Below are positions 26,377 through 36,389 of a DNA stretch of 64,000 nucleotides, piece after piece. Every line of letters begins with the position of its first letter. Position 1 is the first letter of the stretch. The translations under genes were made by a program, and so were the position numbers. The DNA comes from CAVWXT01 sp963759115 (GTDB lineage Bacteria > Planctomycetota > Planctomycetia > Pirellulales > Thermoguttaceae), in NCBI GenBank assembly GCA_963759115.1, contig CAVWXT010000006.1, positions 1,426,001 to 1,490,000 of the forward strand, read 5' to 3'. Below the pieces are notes generated by a model. It saw only the letters and a program-made list of their open reading frames with translations, was not told where the DNA came from and made no database searches.

Positions 26377-27174
26377 ATGAAGCGATTTGGTCTTGTGATG
26401 GTAGTGTGTGGCGTACTGGTCACGGCGCTCGTGTACGGCTGCGGGGCCAGGGTCGAGGTCGCCAAGGACAAGGTGAGGGCCAAAATCGACTCCCTCCTTG
26501 GCAGTATGGATGTCAAAAGGAAGGAGATCGAGATCGGCATCCAGGGCCTTCGGGAGGGGATCGACGGTCTGCGCAAAGCCAAGATCAAGGCCCAAGTAGC
26601 CACGGAGCAGCTTGGACGACAAGCCCAGCCTCAGGAGGGGAAACTGGCTAACATGGACACGGCCCTCAGGACGCTACGAGGGCATCTCGAAGCGGCCAAG
26701 CCTGTCGAGATCGCTGGGAAGATGTATAGCCCGGCCGAGTTGAAAGAGTTGGCGGATCGTGTCCTTCAGGCCAGAAAGACATCGGCATCCCAACTGGAAG
26801 CGTTCCACGGGGCGCAGGGTCGGCTACAAAAGGTCGTCTCGACGTTGGAGCGGAAGCAGCAGGATGCTGTTGGCCGGTTGGCTGCCATTGAGGGCCAGCT
26901 TGCCGTGATCGACTCCAACCGGATCGCCCTCACGGCCCTGCAAGAGTCGAGTGAGGCAATGGGCGAAGGCGATGGGAGCCTGTCTAAGGGTATCGATGGC
27001 CTCCAGGACAAGGTCAACGACTTGTTCGCCAGTGTCGAAGTCGAACTGCGGTGCGAGGATGCACGCTGGGCTGAAACGGCCAACAAGGAAGTTGACTCGG
27101 TGGAAGCCACGGTCACTCGACTCCAGGACTCGCACGAAATGGTCGCCGAGATCGACAAGATCCTTGGCAAGTGA
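26377..27174 (+). CDS. Coiled-coil lipoprotein
   Basis: 265 residues. Signal peptide with lipobox LVYG-C (Cys22 region), then an almost wholly helical, heptad-rich protein (repeated LR, LQ, LE spacing from about 35 to 260). No known domain recognised. AAGGAGC lies upstream of the ATG. It is followed by a strong terminator, so it probably ends a transcript. Anchored by lipid, it may act as a periplasmic spacer or partner of the membrane protein encoded next. Confidence 0.7.
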   Translation: MKRFGLVMVVCGVLVTALVYGCGARVEVAKDKVRAKIDSLLGSMDVKRKEIEIGIQGLREGIDGLRKAKIKAQVATEQLGRQAQPQEGKLANMDTALRTLRGHLEAAKPVEIAGKMYSPAELKELADRVLQARKTSASQLEAFHGAQGRLQKVVSTLERKQQDAVGRLAAIEGQLAVIDSNRIALTALQESSEAMGEGDGSLSKGIDGLQDKVNDLFASVEVELRCEDARWAETANKEVDSVEATVTRLQDSHEMVAEIDKILGK

Positions 27175-27183
27175 TTCGCCAAA

Positions 27184-27222
27184 AGGTGCGCCGTGGGACA
27201 TTCCCACGGCGCACCTCCTTTT
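27184..27222 (+). terminator. Rho-independent terminator
   Basis: A 15-bp perfect stem (AGGTGCGCCGTGGGA with its complement, loop CAT) followed by CCTTTT, 10 nt after the lipoprotein stop. Confidence 0.85.
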
Positions 27223-27235
27223 AGAGGTAGTCGCT

Positions 27236-28246
27236 ATGAGATCCTGTACGTTGATCATCCTGGCCATGCTGCTCTGCACGTTCTCGGGGTGCAGCCAGAT
27301 GAACACCCGCATCGGCTGGCCGTGGACGTACTGGGAGCACGGATTCTGGCCGGTTATTGGGCTCTTGGTAATATATGCCCTGCTGCCGGTATACGTCGGG
27401 TTGATTTGTGCGCTCGCCGAAGACCACCAGCCTGCGCTGTTGTGGACCATCGTGCTTTTGGTCATGGTTGGCCTGGTATTACAGATGTTGCCGCCCACGG
27501 CAAGTGGAATTCAATTCGTGCCGCTGCCTCCTTGGTACTACGTGGGATGGATTGCGAGGATCATCTCGGCTGCGTGCTGGGTTTGCCTTGTCGCTACATG
27601 TATCGCCATTCTCGCCACAACAGCGAATCCTAACGTCTCAGTCGAGGACCGATGCACGTGTGGGCAAGGATTCTTCTTCGTGCTCTGTCTAAACGCCCTC
27701 TTGTCTTTCGCCACTCCGGTTGGTGTCACCGCATCCAATGTCGCTGAATCCTCACCGCCCCAGGTTGCCCCCAGCGTTCCCGATCACCCTCCGCCACAAA
27801 ACCAGTTGGGCGACAATCAGATTGCCCAATGGGAACGCCGCAAGGATGAGCAGACCGAAGCACTTGCGAAGCTCCTGTCGGACAAAGAAGCTCTGCGGGA
27901 CCGAATCGGCCGCCTCGGAGCCAGGAACAAGCAAGAAGTGATGGCAAGCGAGTTGGGTCGCACGTTGATGGAAGAATTCGAGCAACTGGCTCGCCAGATC
28001 GCTATGCAGCAGCAGGAGGTTAAGATCAGCGAGGTGATGATCGAGCGGACGAAGTCTCGGTTACGCAGTCTGGAGCGAGAGGCTTTGCTGCGGGGAACCA
28101 AGGTGACGGATGAAGAATACAGGGCAATGTGCGGCACTGACCATGTGCTGGAGGAGGAACTACGTCGAAGGGCGGGAGAAAAGACGCCCGGTTCCGAGGT
28201 GCATCTTGACAGATTACTTGATGAAGTCCTTCGCAAGGAGAATTGA
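27236..28246 (+). CDS. Membrane protein with coiled-coil C-terminal domain
   Basis: 336 residues. The first hydrophobic segment ends FSGC and may be a lipobox. Further membrane helices lie near 35-58, 67-85, 98-122 and 140-158, and the C-terminal half (about 195-330) is a charged coiled coil (IAQWERRKDEQTEALAKLL, then LARQIAMQQQEVKISEV). Function unknown. AGAGG is upstream of the ATG. It is followed closely by two or three small genes. Confidence 0.65.
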   Translation: MRSCTLIILAMLLCTFSGCSQMNTRIGWPWTYWEHGFWPVIGLLVIYALLPVYVGLICALAEDHQPALLWTIVLLVMVGLVLQMLPPTASGIQFVPLPPWYYVGWIARIISAACWVCLVATCIAILATTANPNVSVEDRCTCGQGFFFVLCLNALLSFATPVGVTASNVAESSPPQVAPSVPDHPPPQNQLGDNQIAQWERRKDEQTEALAKLLSDKEALRDRIGRLGARNKQEVMASELGRTLMEEFEQLARQIAMQQQEVKISEVMIERTKSRLRSLEREALLRGTKVTDEEYRAMCGTDHVLEEELRRRAGEKTPGSEVHLDRLLDEVLRKEN

Positions 28247-28249
28247 ACC

Positions 28250-28521
28250 GTGAAAAACACGCTTTACGGCCATACCGTCGAAATTCTCTCGATTACGGCA
28301 GGTGAGTCGCTGGGTGTGCCAATGGCGCTGGTGGAGTTGCGCCTAATGCCGCACGGCAACTGGAATCGAGATCGAGACTACAATCGATCCTGCTGATGTT
28401 CGACCGAGAGCAGTGCGTTCGGCTACGAGATACCCTCCACGTTTTCTTGAGTGATTCTCAGTTGTGGTTGTTCATGCCAGTGGAAGAACAGATGGAGATC
28501 GCTGCGGAAGACGAAGAGTAG
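28250..28521 (+). pseudogene. Small gene of about 90 codons with an apparent frameshift
   Basis: A GTG 4 nt after the previous stop, with AAGGAG just upstream, opens a frame (VKNTLYGHTVEILSITAG...) that stops near 28396. A different frame then continues with protein-like content (SILLMFDREQCVRLRDTL ... EEQMEIAAEDEE) to 28521. Together they would form one acidic-tailed protein; a single lesion near 28370 explains it. No family recognised. Confidence 0.45.
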
Positions 28522-28542
28522 CCATCACAGGAAAGGTAATCC

Positions 28543-28956
28543 ATGCCCAAGACGCTCGCCATTAGTATCACCGGCCCTCACCTTGCTCACCGCTTCGTGA
28601 TCATTGACATGGAGGGCAATTATTGGTGTGGCAAGGACACCCAATGGACCCGTGACCATCGCAAAGCGGGACTGTTCGCCACTCCCGCTGAGGCAGGCGA
28701 AAAGGTTCGTGAATTGATGCTCACTGAAGTGCCGGGGCCGTTGACCACCTTTACCACTGAGATCGTGATCGAGGTCAAGAGCCCCACACCCGTTAGCGCC
28801 AAGGAGGTCAGCGAATGGTTGAACAGAAGTCTGAAGATGTACGTCGATGCCCGTTGTGGTATTGGCCCCGTCGCCGACTCCATGGCCATGCTCCGGCTCG
28901 ATTGGGACAACCTCAAACCACAGGAGATGGCACCGGACCCTGAAAACCCCCGGTGA
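28543..28956 (+). CDS. Hypothetical protein, 137 aa
   Basis: Soluble, mixed alpha/beta composition with TTEIVIEVKSPTPVSAKEV in the middle. AGGAAAGG lies 7 nt upstream of the ATG. It follows the frameshifted small gene at 22 nt and precedes the HEAT-repeat gene by about 50 nt. I recognise no family. Confidence 0.55.
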   Translation: MPKTLAISITGPHLAHRFVIIDMEGNYWCGKDTQWTRDHRKAGLFATPAEAGEKVRELMLTEVPGPLTTFTTEIVIEVKSPTPVSAKEVSEWLNRSLKMYVDARCGIGPVADSMAMLRLDWDNLKPQEMAPDPENPR

Positions 28957-29007
28957 TGCTTGAACTTGACTGGGCCAACCTTAGAATTGTGGGTTAAAGG
29001 AAACACA

Positions 29008-29841
29008 ATGCTGGACAATGAAGCTCCCCAACTTCTTCTGCGATTCGCTCAAATCCCCGACAACACCGAGGAGAGCCACCAACTCGCCGAGCAGCTTACC
29101 AAGTTGAAAATGGTGGTCGAGACCCTCTTCTACTTTGGAGATGCTTGGACCAGGCTCCTCGCTGCCTGCGCCTTGGCACGACTACACTTGGCAGAGGCCG
29201 ATACTGTTTTGCCCGTGCTGATTGAGGGCCTGAAAGGTGCTGAAGAGCGAGAGCGGGTCTGTGGAGCCATAGGGTGTCAAGCACTCGGCCCACTTGCTGC
29301 CCCTGCCGTCGATGAACTCGTCGAAGTGGTGAAGAGAGAGGGGGACGGCAACGTCTTCGGCCGTTGCTATGCCCTCCTTGCTTTAGAAGCGATTGGACCA
29401 GCGGCGGCCGAGGCCGTACTCACCTTGACGGCCATGCTTCGTGGTGTTGAGCCCGATACCGTTGTCATCACAATTATCGAAGCCACGAATGCCGCTGCTG
29501 TGCTCGGAAAAATCGGCGCATCGGCCCGTGAGGCAATTCCAGCCCTACAAGACTGCCTTGCTCTCGACGGATCGGACGACGACTCCCTCCGTTCGCTACG
29601 GATCACGGCCGCCGAAGCGATTTGGCGAATTGGCGGTGAAGCAGAGACGGTGTTACGTATCGCCACCGAGATGTTGGACGATGAGGAGGACTGGTTGCGG
29701 GCCGACGCCGCCGAGGTGTTGGGGAAGCTTGGCGAGGCAGCACAAGCTTCCGTGCCACATCTCCAACGATTGCTGGAAGACAATTATAAGTACGTTCGGC
29801 AGCAGGCTGAGGCGGCATTGGCGATGATTCTGCACCAATGA
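29008..29841 (+). CDS. HEAT-repeat protein
   Basis: 277 residues built of helical pairs with the HEAT pattern (AACALARLHLAEADTVLPVLI, AVLGKIGASAREAIPALQDCL, AAEVLGKLGEAAQASVPHLQ). About six repeats fill nearly the whole chain. No signal peptide, so probably a cytosolic adapter. AAAGGAA precedes this ATG; an in-frame ATG at 28960 immediately after the previous stop is less likely. Confidence 0.8.
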   Translation: MLDNEAPQLLLRFAQIPDNTEESHQLAEQLTKLKMVVETLFYFGDAWTRLLAACALARLHLAEADTVLPVLIEGLKGAEERERVCGAIGCQALGPLAAPAVDELVEVVKREGDGNVFGRCYALLALEAIGPAAAEAVLTLTAMLRGVEPDTVVITIIEATNAAAVLGKIGASAREAIPALQDCLALDGSDDDSLRSLRITAAEAIWRIGGEAETVLRIATEMLDDEEDWLRADAAEVLGKLGEAAQASVPHLQRLLEDNYKYVRQQAEAALAMILHQ

Positions 29842-29925
29842 GCCGCTCAGCACGTTTGTTCCCTTGGCGCAAGTCGGCTAAAATAATGCAACCATCGTCA
29901 CACACCGTCCATACCGGAGGGACCG

Positions 29926-30810
29926 ATGTCCGAGCAGCGGGAAACGAGTATACGACTAGGCCGAAGGGCGTTCCTGAAGGGCAGCACGCTCTTCTTGGCG
30001 GGCTCCCTTCTGCCGGAATCGCTGCTGGCGGCCGAGGACAAGCCCACGCTACGACTCGGGCTGGTGACGGATCTGCACTACGCCGACAAGAACGCCAGCG
30101 GCACCCGCTACTATCGAGAGTCTCTCCCAAAGTTCGCCGAGGTGGCCAAGCGATTCGACGAGGAGAAACCTGATCTGGTCGTCGAGTTGGGCGATCTCAT
30201 CGACTCAGGCTCGTCCCTGGATGCCGAGAAGGGGTATCTCAAGCAGACCGCCAAAGAGTTCTCGCACTTCAAGCACCACTGCGTGCTGGGAAACCATTGC
30301 GTGGAGAACCTGACCAAGCCCGAGTTCCTGGGGATTGTCGGGCAGGACCGTTCCTACTACTCGTTCGATGCCTCCGGTTACCATTTCGTGATTCTCGACG
30401 CCTGTTTCAACAGCGACGGCAAGCCTTATGGGCGGAAGAACTTTGCCTGGGCCGATGCCAAAATCCCTCCAGCGGAATTGGAATGGCTTGCTGCCGACCT
30501 TCACCAGACGCCGAACAAAGCCATTGTGTTCGTCCATCAATGCCTGGACGTGATCCCGCCCTTCGGCGTCAAGAACGGCGCTGAGGTTCGCAAGATCCTC
30601 GAAGACTCGGGCAAGGTGCTGGCTGTCATGCAAGGTCATTACCATTTTGGCAACTATCAAGAACTCGGCGGCCTCCACTACTGCACATTGGCAGCGGTGG
30701 TCGAGGGCACGGGGGCCGAGAACAACGCCTACGCCGTGATGGATGTCCTGCCGAACGATGCGATCCGCATCACGGGCTTCCGAAAGCAGAAGAGCTATCG
30801 CTGGTCGTAG
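29926..30810 (+). CDS. Tat-exported calcineurin-like metallophosphatase
   Basis: 294 residues. The twin-arginine signal (LGRRAFLKGSTLFLAGSLL) is followed by the metallophosphoesterase motifs GLVTDLHYAD, ELGDLIDSG, VLGNHCV and, at the end, GHYHFG. It probably hydrolyses phosphoesters in the periplasm with a two-metal centre; the substrate is unknown. The upstream CGGAGGG gives a good ribosome-binding site. It converges with the methyltransferase gene. Confidence 0.85.
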   Translation: MSEQRETSIRLGRRAFLKGSTLFLAGSLLPESLLAAEDKPTLRLGLVTDLHYADKNASGTRYYRESLPKFAEVAKRFDEEKPDLVVELGDLIDSGSSLDAEKGYLKQTAKEFSHFKHHCVLGNHCVENLTKPEFLGIVGQDRSYYSFDASGYHFVILDACFNSDGKPYGRKNFAWADAKIPPAELEWLAADLHQTPNKAIVFVHQCLDVIPPFGVKNGAEVRKILEDSGKVLAVMQGHYHFGNYQELGGLHYCTLAAVVEGTGAENNAYAVMDVLPNDAIRITGFRKQKSYRWS

Positions 30811-30814
30811 TCGG

Positions 30815-31381
30815 CTACCAGTGGCTCATGAGGTAGCCCTTCTTCTCGAACACCACGGCCCGGCACAGACGCACGGCGGGGCGTTCACAAACGCCCAGGC
30901 CCACGTCCTCTGCCGTCGCCACCATTTCGTCAAAGGCCCTGCCGGGGACGTGTAGCCGAGGCTCGGCGATGAAGAATTTGCCCTCCGGCTTGAGACGGGC
31001 ACGGATCTGTTCCAAAAGACTTCTCTTGTTCGGCACCTCGTGAACCATCGCAAAGGCCAGGGCGAAATCGACCATCGCCTCAACCCCGAGGTCATTGGCC
31101 TCACAGCGATGTGTGTCGATGCGACTGACAATACCCGCCGTCACCGCCCGCTTCTTCACCACATCCAGCATCTTCTGTTGAAGATCGACGGCGATCACCC
31201 GGCTGCCGTCGCCAACCATCCTGGCCATCGCAATCGAGAACAGGCCCATCCCGCAGCCGACATCCATGACGGTCATCCCCGGCTTGACGTAGGGTCCGAG
31301 GATCTTCGTGGGATTGTGGAGCAGGCGACGTAAAGGGTTGTCGATGACGAACCCGCCCCACCAAGGGCAAACGTGAGGCAT
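30815..31381 (-). CDS. Class I SAM-dependent methyltransferase
   Basis: 188 residues. Motif I is VMDVGCGMGLFSIAMA, with the acidic residue at the end of the next strand (VIAVDLQQKML) and a post-I region FALAFAMVHEVPNKRSLL. It belongs to the UbiE/Methyltransf_11-like group; the substrate is unknown. AGGAGGG lies before the ATG at 31381, so the longer open frame to 31768 is rejected. It is divergent from the histidine kinase with only 85 nt between starts. Confidence 0.82.
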   Translation of the reverse strand: MPHVCPWWGGFVIDNPLRRLLHNPTKILGPYVKPGMTVMDVGCGMGLFSIAMARMVGDGSRVIAVDLQQKMLDVVKKRAVTAGIVSRIDTHRCEANDLGVEAMVDFALAFAMVHEVPNKRSLLEQIRARLKPEGKFFIAEPRLHVPGRAFDEMVATAEDVGLGVCERPAVRLCRAVVFEKKGYLMSHW

Positions 31382-31466
31382 GGAAGGCCCTCCTGAGATC
31401 CAGCAGATTATTGTACAATCCCTCTTGTGGAAGTGTCGAGCACTTGGGCGGCAGGAGAGACGTACT

Positions 31467-34232
31467 ATGAAGGATGAAGCCAAGACCAGAGAACAACTCC
31501 TCGACGAACTCGATGAGTTGCGGCGGCGGATCGCCGAATTGGAAGGTATCAACGACCAGAAGCGGGGTGAGGAAGAACTGAGAAGGAGCCAAGCCACGCT
31601 TCGGGCGACCATCGAAAGCCTCCCTTTCGACTTCTTCGCCATTGGTCCCGATGGTCGGTACGTGATGCAGAACGCCGTGTTGAGGGCCAACTGGGGCCAA
31701 TTAGTGGGAAAGAGTCCCGAAGAAGTTTGCCCCGATGAGAACACCCGTTCCCTGTGGCTGGATAACAACCGGCGTGCCTTTGCTGGGGAGAAGGTCGAGG
31801 AAGATGTGACATTGACGGTCCAGGGTGAGAAGCGTTTCTACCACAACGTGGTTGTTCCGATCATCGACGAAGGCCAAATCCGAGGAATTCTCGGAATGAA
31901 CGTCGATATCACGGATCGCAAGCGGGCAGAAGAGGCATTACAGAGGGCCCACGACGAGCTTGAAGAGAAGGTCAAGGAGCGGACTGCCGAACTGACCACA
32001 GCCAATGATGAACTCAGATGTGAAGTCGAGGAGCGAAAGCGAGCCGAACAAGAGTTGGCTGTCTTCCAGCAGTTTGCCGAAGCATCGGGGCGAGGTTTCG
32101 GCATGATTGACCTGACCGGCTGCATTGTCTACGTCAACCCGGCATTCTGTCGAATGCTTGACGAAGAGAAGCCGGGCGATGTCGTCGGTAAACGTGCTTC
32201 TGCATGGCATCCGCAGGGATACGAACGGCAGTTCGAGGAAGAGATCAAGCCTGCCCTCATCCAGGGACGGCACTGGGAGGGCGAACAGATTTTGTTGACA
32301 AGTCAAGGAAGGGCAATTCCAACGCTGTACAATGTCTTCCTGATTCAGGACGAGCGAGGTCAACCCTATCGTCTTGGGGCTGCGATCCTGGACCTCACCG
32401 AGCGTAAGCGGGCTGAGGAGGCGTTGCGACAAAGCGAAGAAAGGTATCGGACGTTGGTGGAAGCCTCACCAGATGCCCTGCTGATGTCCGACCTGGAGGG
32501 ACATGTGACGTTTGCCTCTCAGCGGGCCGCAGAGTTGCACCGCTGCAAAAGCGTTGACGAGTTGATTGGCAGAAACCCGCTGGAGTTCATTGCTCCTGAG
32601 GACCATCCACGGTTTCTCGCAAATCTCCAGCAAACGTTGAAAGAAGGCATTTCAAGGGACGTTGAGTATAAGTTTGTCAGGAAAGACGGAACACAGTATT
32701 CTGGCGAAGTATCTGGTGCCGTTGTCAAAGACGTAACGGGAAAGCCAATAGCGCTGATGGCTCTGGTGCGGGACATTACCGAACGCCAAGCGGCGGAAGA
32801 GGCACTTCGGCAAAGCTTCGAAGAGCTTCGGGCCGTTTACGACGGCATGTTCGAAGGGCTTCTGATTCTGGACGGTGAGACCAAGCGGCTTGTCCGAGTG
32901 AACTCGTCGCTATGCCGGATGCTCGGATATGCGGAGGAGGAGTTGCTGTCGATGTCGGTCACGGATATTCACCCACCGGATGATGTTGCCTCCACCCTGG
33001 CAAGAATCCAAGCACGAGCCGATGGGCGATTTCAGGAGGACGCCAACGTGCCTTTCTTGCGAAAGGATGGAAGTGTCTTCTACGCCGACATTATGGGCAA
33101 CACGCTCACGTACGGTGGACGCCCATGCATCCTTGGACTATTTCGTGACATCACCGAGAGGAAGCAGGTGGCGGAGGCACTTGCGGAGAGTGAAGCGAAG
33201 TATCGCCACTTGGTCGAAACCACGGATACCGGGTACTTGATTCTTGACGCCAGCGGTCGAGTCGTGGATGCCAATGATGAGTACGTCCGCATCAGTGGGC
33301 ATCATGCCTTGGAGGCAATTCTGGGGCGGAGCGTGGTGGAATGGACAGCGCCGTATGATGTTGATCGCAATGCGAAGGAGGTCGAGAAGTGTGTGGAAAG
33401 GGGTCATGTGCGAGAACTCGAAATCGACTATGCTCGCCCCGATGGCACGGTCACCCCGGTCGAAATCAACGCAAGCTGCATTGACACCAAGCAAGGCAGA
33501 CGCATTCTCTCACTATGTCGAGATATTTCCGAAAGACGGCAGACACACGAAGCCCTGGTGCGGGAACGACGAACCCTGAAGCACATGCTGCGGGCCAGCG
33601 ACCACGAACGGCAACTGATCGCCTACGATATCCATGATGGCCTGGCCCAACAGTTGGCTGGGGCCATCATGCAACTCCAAACCTACGGACATCTGAAACG
33701 CACGAGACCGAAGGCGGCAGCCAAGGCGTTTGATGCCGGGATGACAATGCTGCGGCAAGGCCACTCCGAGGCCAGAAGGCTCATCAGCGGTGTCCGCCCA
33801 CCCATTCTCGACGAGTCCGGGGTAGTGGCCGCCATTGCCCACCTCGTCAATGACCAGGGTGTCAAGGGGGGCCCACACATCGTATTTCACAGCGGCGTTG
33901 AGTTCACCCGCCTGACGCCTATTCTGGAGAACGTCATCTATCGCATCGTCCAGGAGGGCCTGACCAACGCATCCAAGCACAGCCAGAGCGAGATGGTGCG
34001 GCTCAACTTGCGACAACGAGGAAACAAAGTTCGTATCGAGATTCGAGATTGGGGCCAAGGCTTCGATCCAAAGACTGTGCCAGCAGACCGCTTTGGGCTG
34101 GCCGGTATTCGAGAACGGGCACGATTGCTGGGCGGTAAGTGTCGCATTCAGAGCAAGCCTGGCACAGGAACTACCATCCTGGTGGAACTGCCCATCGCAG
34201 AGAGGGAAGCGGAGGAGTGGGACGGTTCCTGA
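31467..34232 (+). CDS. Multi-PAS sensor histidine kinase (HisKA_3 type)
   Basis: 921 residues. A short coiled coil is followed by about five PAS/PAC units (each ending in a DITERK-like PAC motif, near 155, 330, 450, 575 and 700). The dimerisation/phosphoacceptor domain of the NarL-partner type has His723 in YDIHDGLAQQLAG. An HATPase domain (about 820-915) has an N box VQEGLTNASKHS and G boxes DWGQGFD and GLAGIRER. No membrane helix is seen, so it is probably a cytosolic sensor. No response regulator gene lies next to it in this window. GGAGAG precedes the ATG. Confidence 0.88.
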   Translation: MKDEAKTREQLLDELDELRRRIAELEGINDQKRGEEELRRSQATLRATIESLPFDFFAIGPDGRYVMQNAVLRANWGQLVGKSPEEVCPDENTRSLWLDNNRRAFAGEKVEEDVTLTVQGEKRFYHNVVVPIIDEGQIRGILGMNVDITDRKRAEEALQRAHDELEEKVKERTAELTTANDELRCEVEERKRAEQELAVFQQFAEASGRGFGMIDLTGCIVYVNPAFCRMLDEEKPGDVVGKRASAWHPQGYERQFEEEIKPALIQGRHWEGEQILLTSQGRAIPTLYNVFLIQDERGQPYRLGAAILDLTERKRAEEALRQSEERYRTLVEASPDALLMSDLEGHVTFASQRAAELHRCKSVDELIGRNPLEFIAPEDHPRFLANLQQTLKEGISRDVEYKFVRKDGTQYSGEVSGAVVKDVTGKPIALMALVRDITERQAAEEALRQSFEELRAVYDGMFEGLLILDGETKRLVRVNSSLCRMLGYAEEELLSMSVTDIHPPDDVASTLARIQARADGRFQEDANVPFLRKDGSVFYADIMGNTLTYGGRPCILGLFRDITERKQVAEALAESEAKYRHLVETTDTGYLILDASGRVVDANDEYVRISGHHALEAILGRSVVEWTAPYDVDRNAKEVEKCVERGHVRELEIDYARPDGTVTPVEINASCIDTKQGRRILSLCRDISERRQTHEALVRERRTLKHMLRASDHERQLIAYDIHDGLAQQLAGAIMQLQTYGHLKRTRPKAAAKAFDAGMTMLRQGHSEARRLISGVRPPILDESGVVAAIAHLVNDQGVKGGPHIVFHSGVEFTRLTPILENVIYRIVQEGLTNASKHSQSEMVRLNLRQRGNKVRIEIRDWGQGFDPKTVPADRFGLAGIRERARLLGGKCRIQSKPGTGTTILVELPIAEREAEEWDGS

Positions 34233-34239
34233 TTGCATC

Positions 34240-34713
34240 TCATGCATCGAACGGACGGGCATCTCCCGTCGCCAGTTGGATCGATTCCAAGTAGGGATCA
34301 CAGTCCCGGCACGCTCGCACGTGCGCCAACGCCTGCTCCAAGTCCCAGTGTTCGATCCAGTGTAGATAGGCGATGACCACACTCGGTGAACGATTGACGC
34401 CTGCATTGCAGTGGATGAGAACTGTGTGTCCACGGTGCAACAGTTCATTCACGGTATCCACACATCTGGGAAGCTGCCTGCGAAGATCCTCGGGCGAAAA
34501 ATCCCGCACGGGAACCCGACGAACCTCGATTCCTGATTTTCGGTAATAGGCGGCGAGCCGGTTCCAATCGATTCCCCAGCCGACCAAATCCTCATCGGTT
34601 TGCAGGCAGAGGACGGCCGTGATGCCAAGCTCGCTGCGAAGGGAGTCGATGTCCCCCGTGCTTTCGGGGCACGATCCGCAGTACAGGTTGGACAGGATTT
34701 TGCTGTAGTCCAT
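34240..34713 (-). CDS. Dual-specificity protein phosphatase
   Basis: 157 residues. The P-loop HCNAGVNRS (Cys-x5-Arg) and the upstream general acid Asp in VPVRDFSPEDL identify a cysteine-based DSP. Relatives start near MDYSKILSNLY, so I use the ATG at 34713; a GTG at 34773 is in frame. It may oppose the Ser/Thr kinase of this window, but nothing besides proximity suggests that. TGACACCGATG at the chosen start resembles the boundary element found beyond 41 kb. Confidence 0.8.
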   Translation of the reverse strand: MDYSKILSNLYCGSCPESTGDIDSLRSELGITAVLCLQTDEDLVGWGIDWNRLAAYYRKSGIEVRRVPVRDFSPEDLRRQLPRCVDTVNELLHRGHTVLIHCNAGVNRSPSVVIAYLHWIEHWDLEQALAHVRACRDCDPYLESIQLATGDARPFDA

Positions 34714-34812
34714 CGGTGTCAGTTGGGAACGAGGCGATCCCCACCCCACAAGAGGCAGGTATGCCGCCTTCACCGTGCGAATAAAATTCTAACAGGATGC
34801 GGGAGACAGGGC

Positions 34813-35115
34813 ATGCGAAAACGTGAACGAGACGACGTGAAGCTGCACCACTTGCTGGCCACTGCCGCTCGCAGGCTTGCAGCGGTTCATGGGCCGATCT
34901 GCTCGGATTACGACAGCGGTTCGGAGATCGCTCAGTTTGTCCTTGAGTGTCGCAACGGGATCGAGCACGGAACGTTGGAACCGGCTCAAGAAGAAGAACT
35001 CCTGCGGATATTCACGCTGGGTGGTGACTGGGACAAAGTCGTGGGTGATGTGCGACTCGGCGATGAGGTGCATGTACTGCTGGACTGGCTTTACGGCGAC
35101 GAAGTGGAAGTGTGA
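34813..35115 (+). CDS. Hypothetical protein, 100 aa
   Basis: Soluble acidic protein with helical composition (LHHLLATAARRLAAVHG, EEELLRIFTLGGDWDKV). GGGAG lies upstream of the ATG. One base separates its stop from the next ATG, so the pair is co-translated. No family recognised. Confidence 0.6.
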   Translation: MRKRERDDVKLHHLLATAARRLAAVHGPICSDYDSGSEIAQFVLECRNGIEHGTLEPAQEEELLRIFTLGGDWDKVVGDVRLGDEVHVLLDWLYGDEVEV

Positions 35116-35116
35116 C

Positions 35117-35332
35117 ATGCGAACACGATGCTTTTGCTCAATGGCGGGGCACGGGGAATCCCAGCCGTATGACGAGCGGATGATCCGTTCCTCCAAACGC
35201 TTCCAAGAAGTCGGCCCTCATCAGGATCGGAGACAAAGAGACGCCAATCAGCCAACATCCTTCTGTCCCTGGTGCGGAAAAGAACTTTCGGGCAGGCTTC
35301 CCGCCGATGTCCCGCTTGATTCCGAGCGATGA
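35117..35332 (+). CDS. Small zinc-ribbon-like protein, 71 aa
   Basis: Four Cys in two pairs (Cys5/Cys7 and the knuckle CPWC at 50-53) and a basic middle. A CPWCGKEL knuckle near the end is typical of small planctomycete zinc-binding proteins. It overlaps functionally with the previous gene by one-base spacing. Function unknown. Confidence 0.55.
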   Translation: MRTRCFCSMAGHGESQPYDERMIRSSKRFQEVGPHQDRRQRDANQPTSFCPWCGKELSGRLPADVPLDSER

Positions 35333-35580
35333 TACGGCCGTGTGTGCGAGCACTGCTCGTGGCGATTTTTTGGCAGCGGCGGATTTTTTGCGATGCCGAT
35401 TCGTATGGAGTTCTCCCCCTGGCCGAGCCCTCGACGATTTTCCGTGCGAGGGCGAAAACCACTGGGTGAAAACCCTACCGGCCCGCCGATTTTTCGACCC
35501 GGCGATTTCTGCGATCTCGCTTTCGTGGATGGCTCAAACCCTGCGGCAGGAAGTTTCGAGAAATGAAACAACAAAAAATC

Positions 35581-35892
35581 GCCTCCTCGGCAGAATCTGT
35601 GGGTTGATTTGGGCCGTGAAACTCAGTTTGAATCTGGATTTTCAGGGGTTTTCGTGATTTCGGGAGCCTCAACGATCTGATTCATAGATTCCATCCCCGT
35701 TTTTTCCGTGGCAAAGGTCCGTGCGTTGCAGATGTGGGAGACCCGACGAGGGCCGTTACACAACAAGAAAACCCCGGTTTTGCGGCTGTTTCCACCGTCA
35801 TTTATTTGCCCTGCCATCCCTCAGAAAATCCACCTTGCCAGGACGAATCCCCCGTAGGCCCATTTTTCACCCACAGATTTTGCCGAAGACCC
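35581..35892 (+). mobile_element. MITE copy A (about 312 bp)
   Basis: Begins GCCTCCTCGGCAGAATCTGT and ends at TGCCGAAGACCC, with imperfect inverted ends of about 30 bp. The sequence is nearly identical to the copies at 55250, 56317 and 56936; this copy has one extra T in a T run. Flanks AAAAAATC and AAAAAAGG match in 6 of 8 positions, a worn 8-bp target duplication. It holds no gene of its own. Confidence 0.8.
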
Positions 35893-36389
35893 AAAAAAGG
35901 TGGGGCACTCTTCCCTGTAGAAGCCCACTTGGTGTCAGGCCACTGGCGGAAAAGGGTGGGATTGTTGAGAAATCGGTTTTGCAACACGCCTTCGTTTTCG
36001 GAGCGGCGATCCTAAAATCGGCTCGCCCCCAATGCCTTCCCACGGCATCGGGGGCGGTCGTCACCGCCCTAATCGGCGAAGAACTCATCAAAGAGCCGCT
36101 TGAACTCACGTCGGAATTGCGAGATGCGACCCGGCGACAAGTTGTACTTCTCAGCGGCCTCGCTTGTCCGCATGCCCATCGCCAGATCGACTGCCATTCT
36201 GCCGCTGTCGGTCGGCCAATGTCCCAAAGAATGCTGGCACGTCAATCCTGAACGAAGCCTGATCGGGGACGGGCGTGTTGCGGCCGATGAAGTTTCCCAA
36301 CTCGACTTCCTCAAACTTCGCCTTGCCTGTTCTTCGATAGTCAAAGGCATCCCTGAACCAAGTCCGGCCTTGAACCTTTCGACCACACT

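Noticed and set aside
35248..35574. Minus-strand frame of 108 codons upstream of MITE copy A
   Set aside because: Antisense to the zinc-ribbon gene for part of its length and of improbable composition; no start signal.
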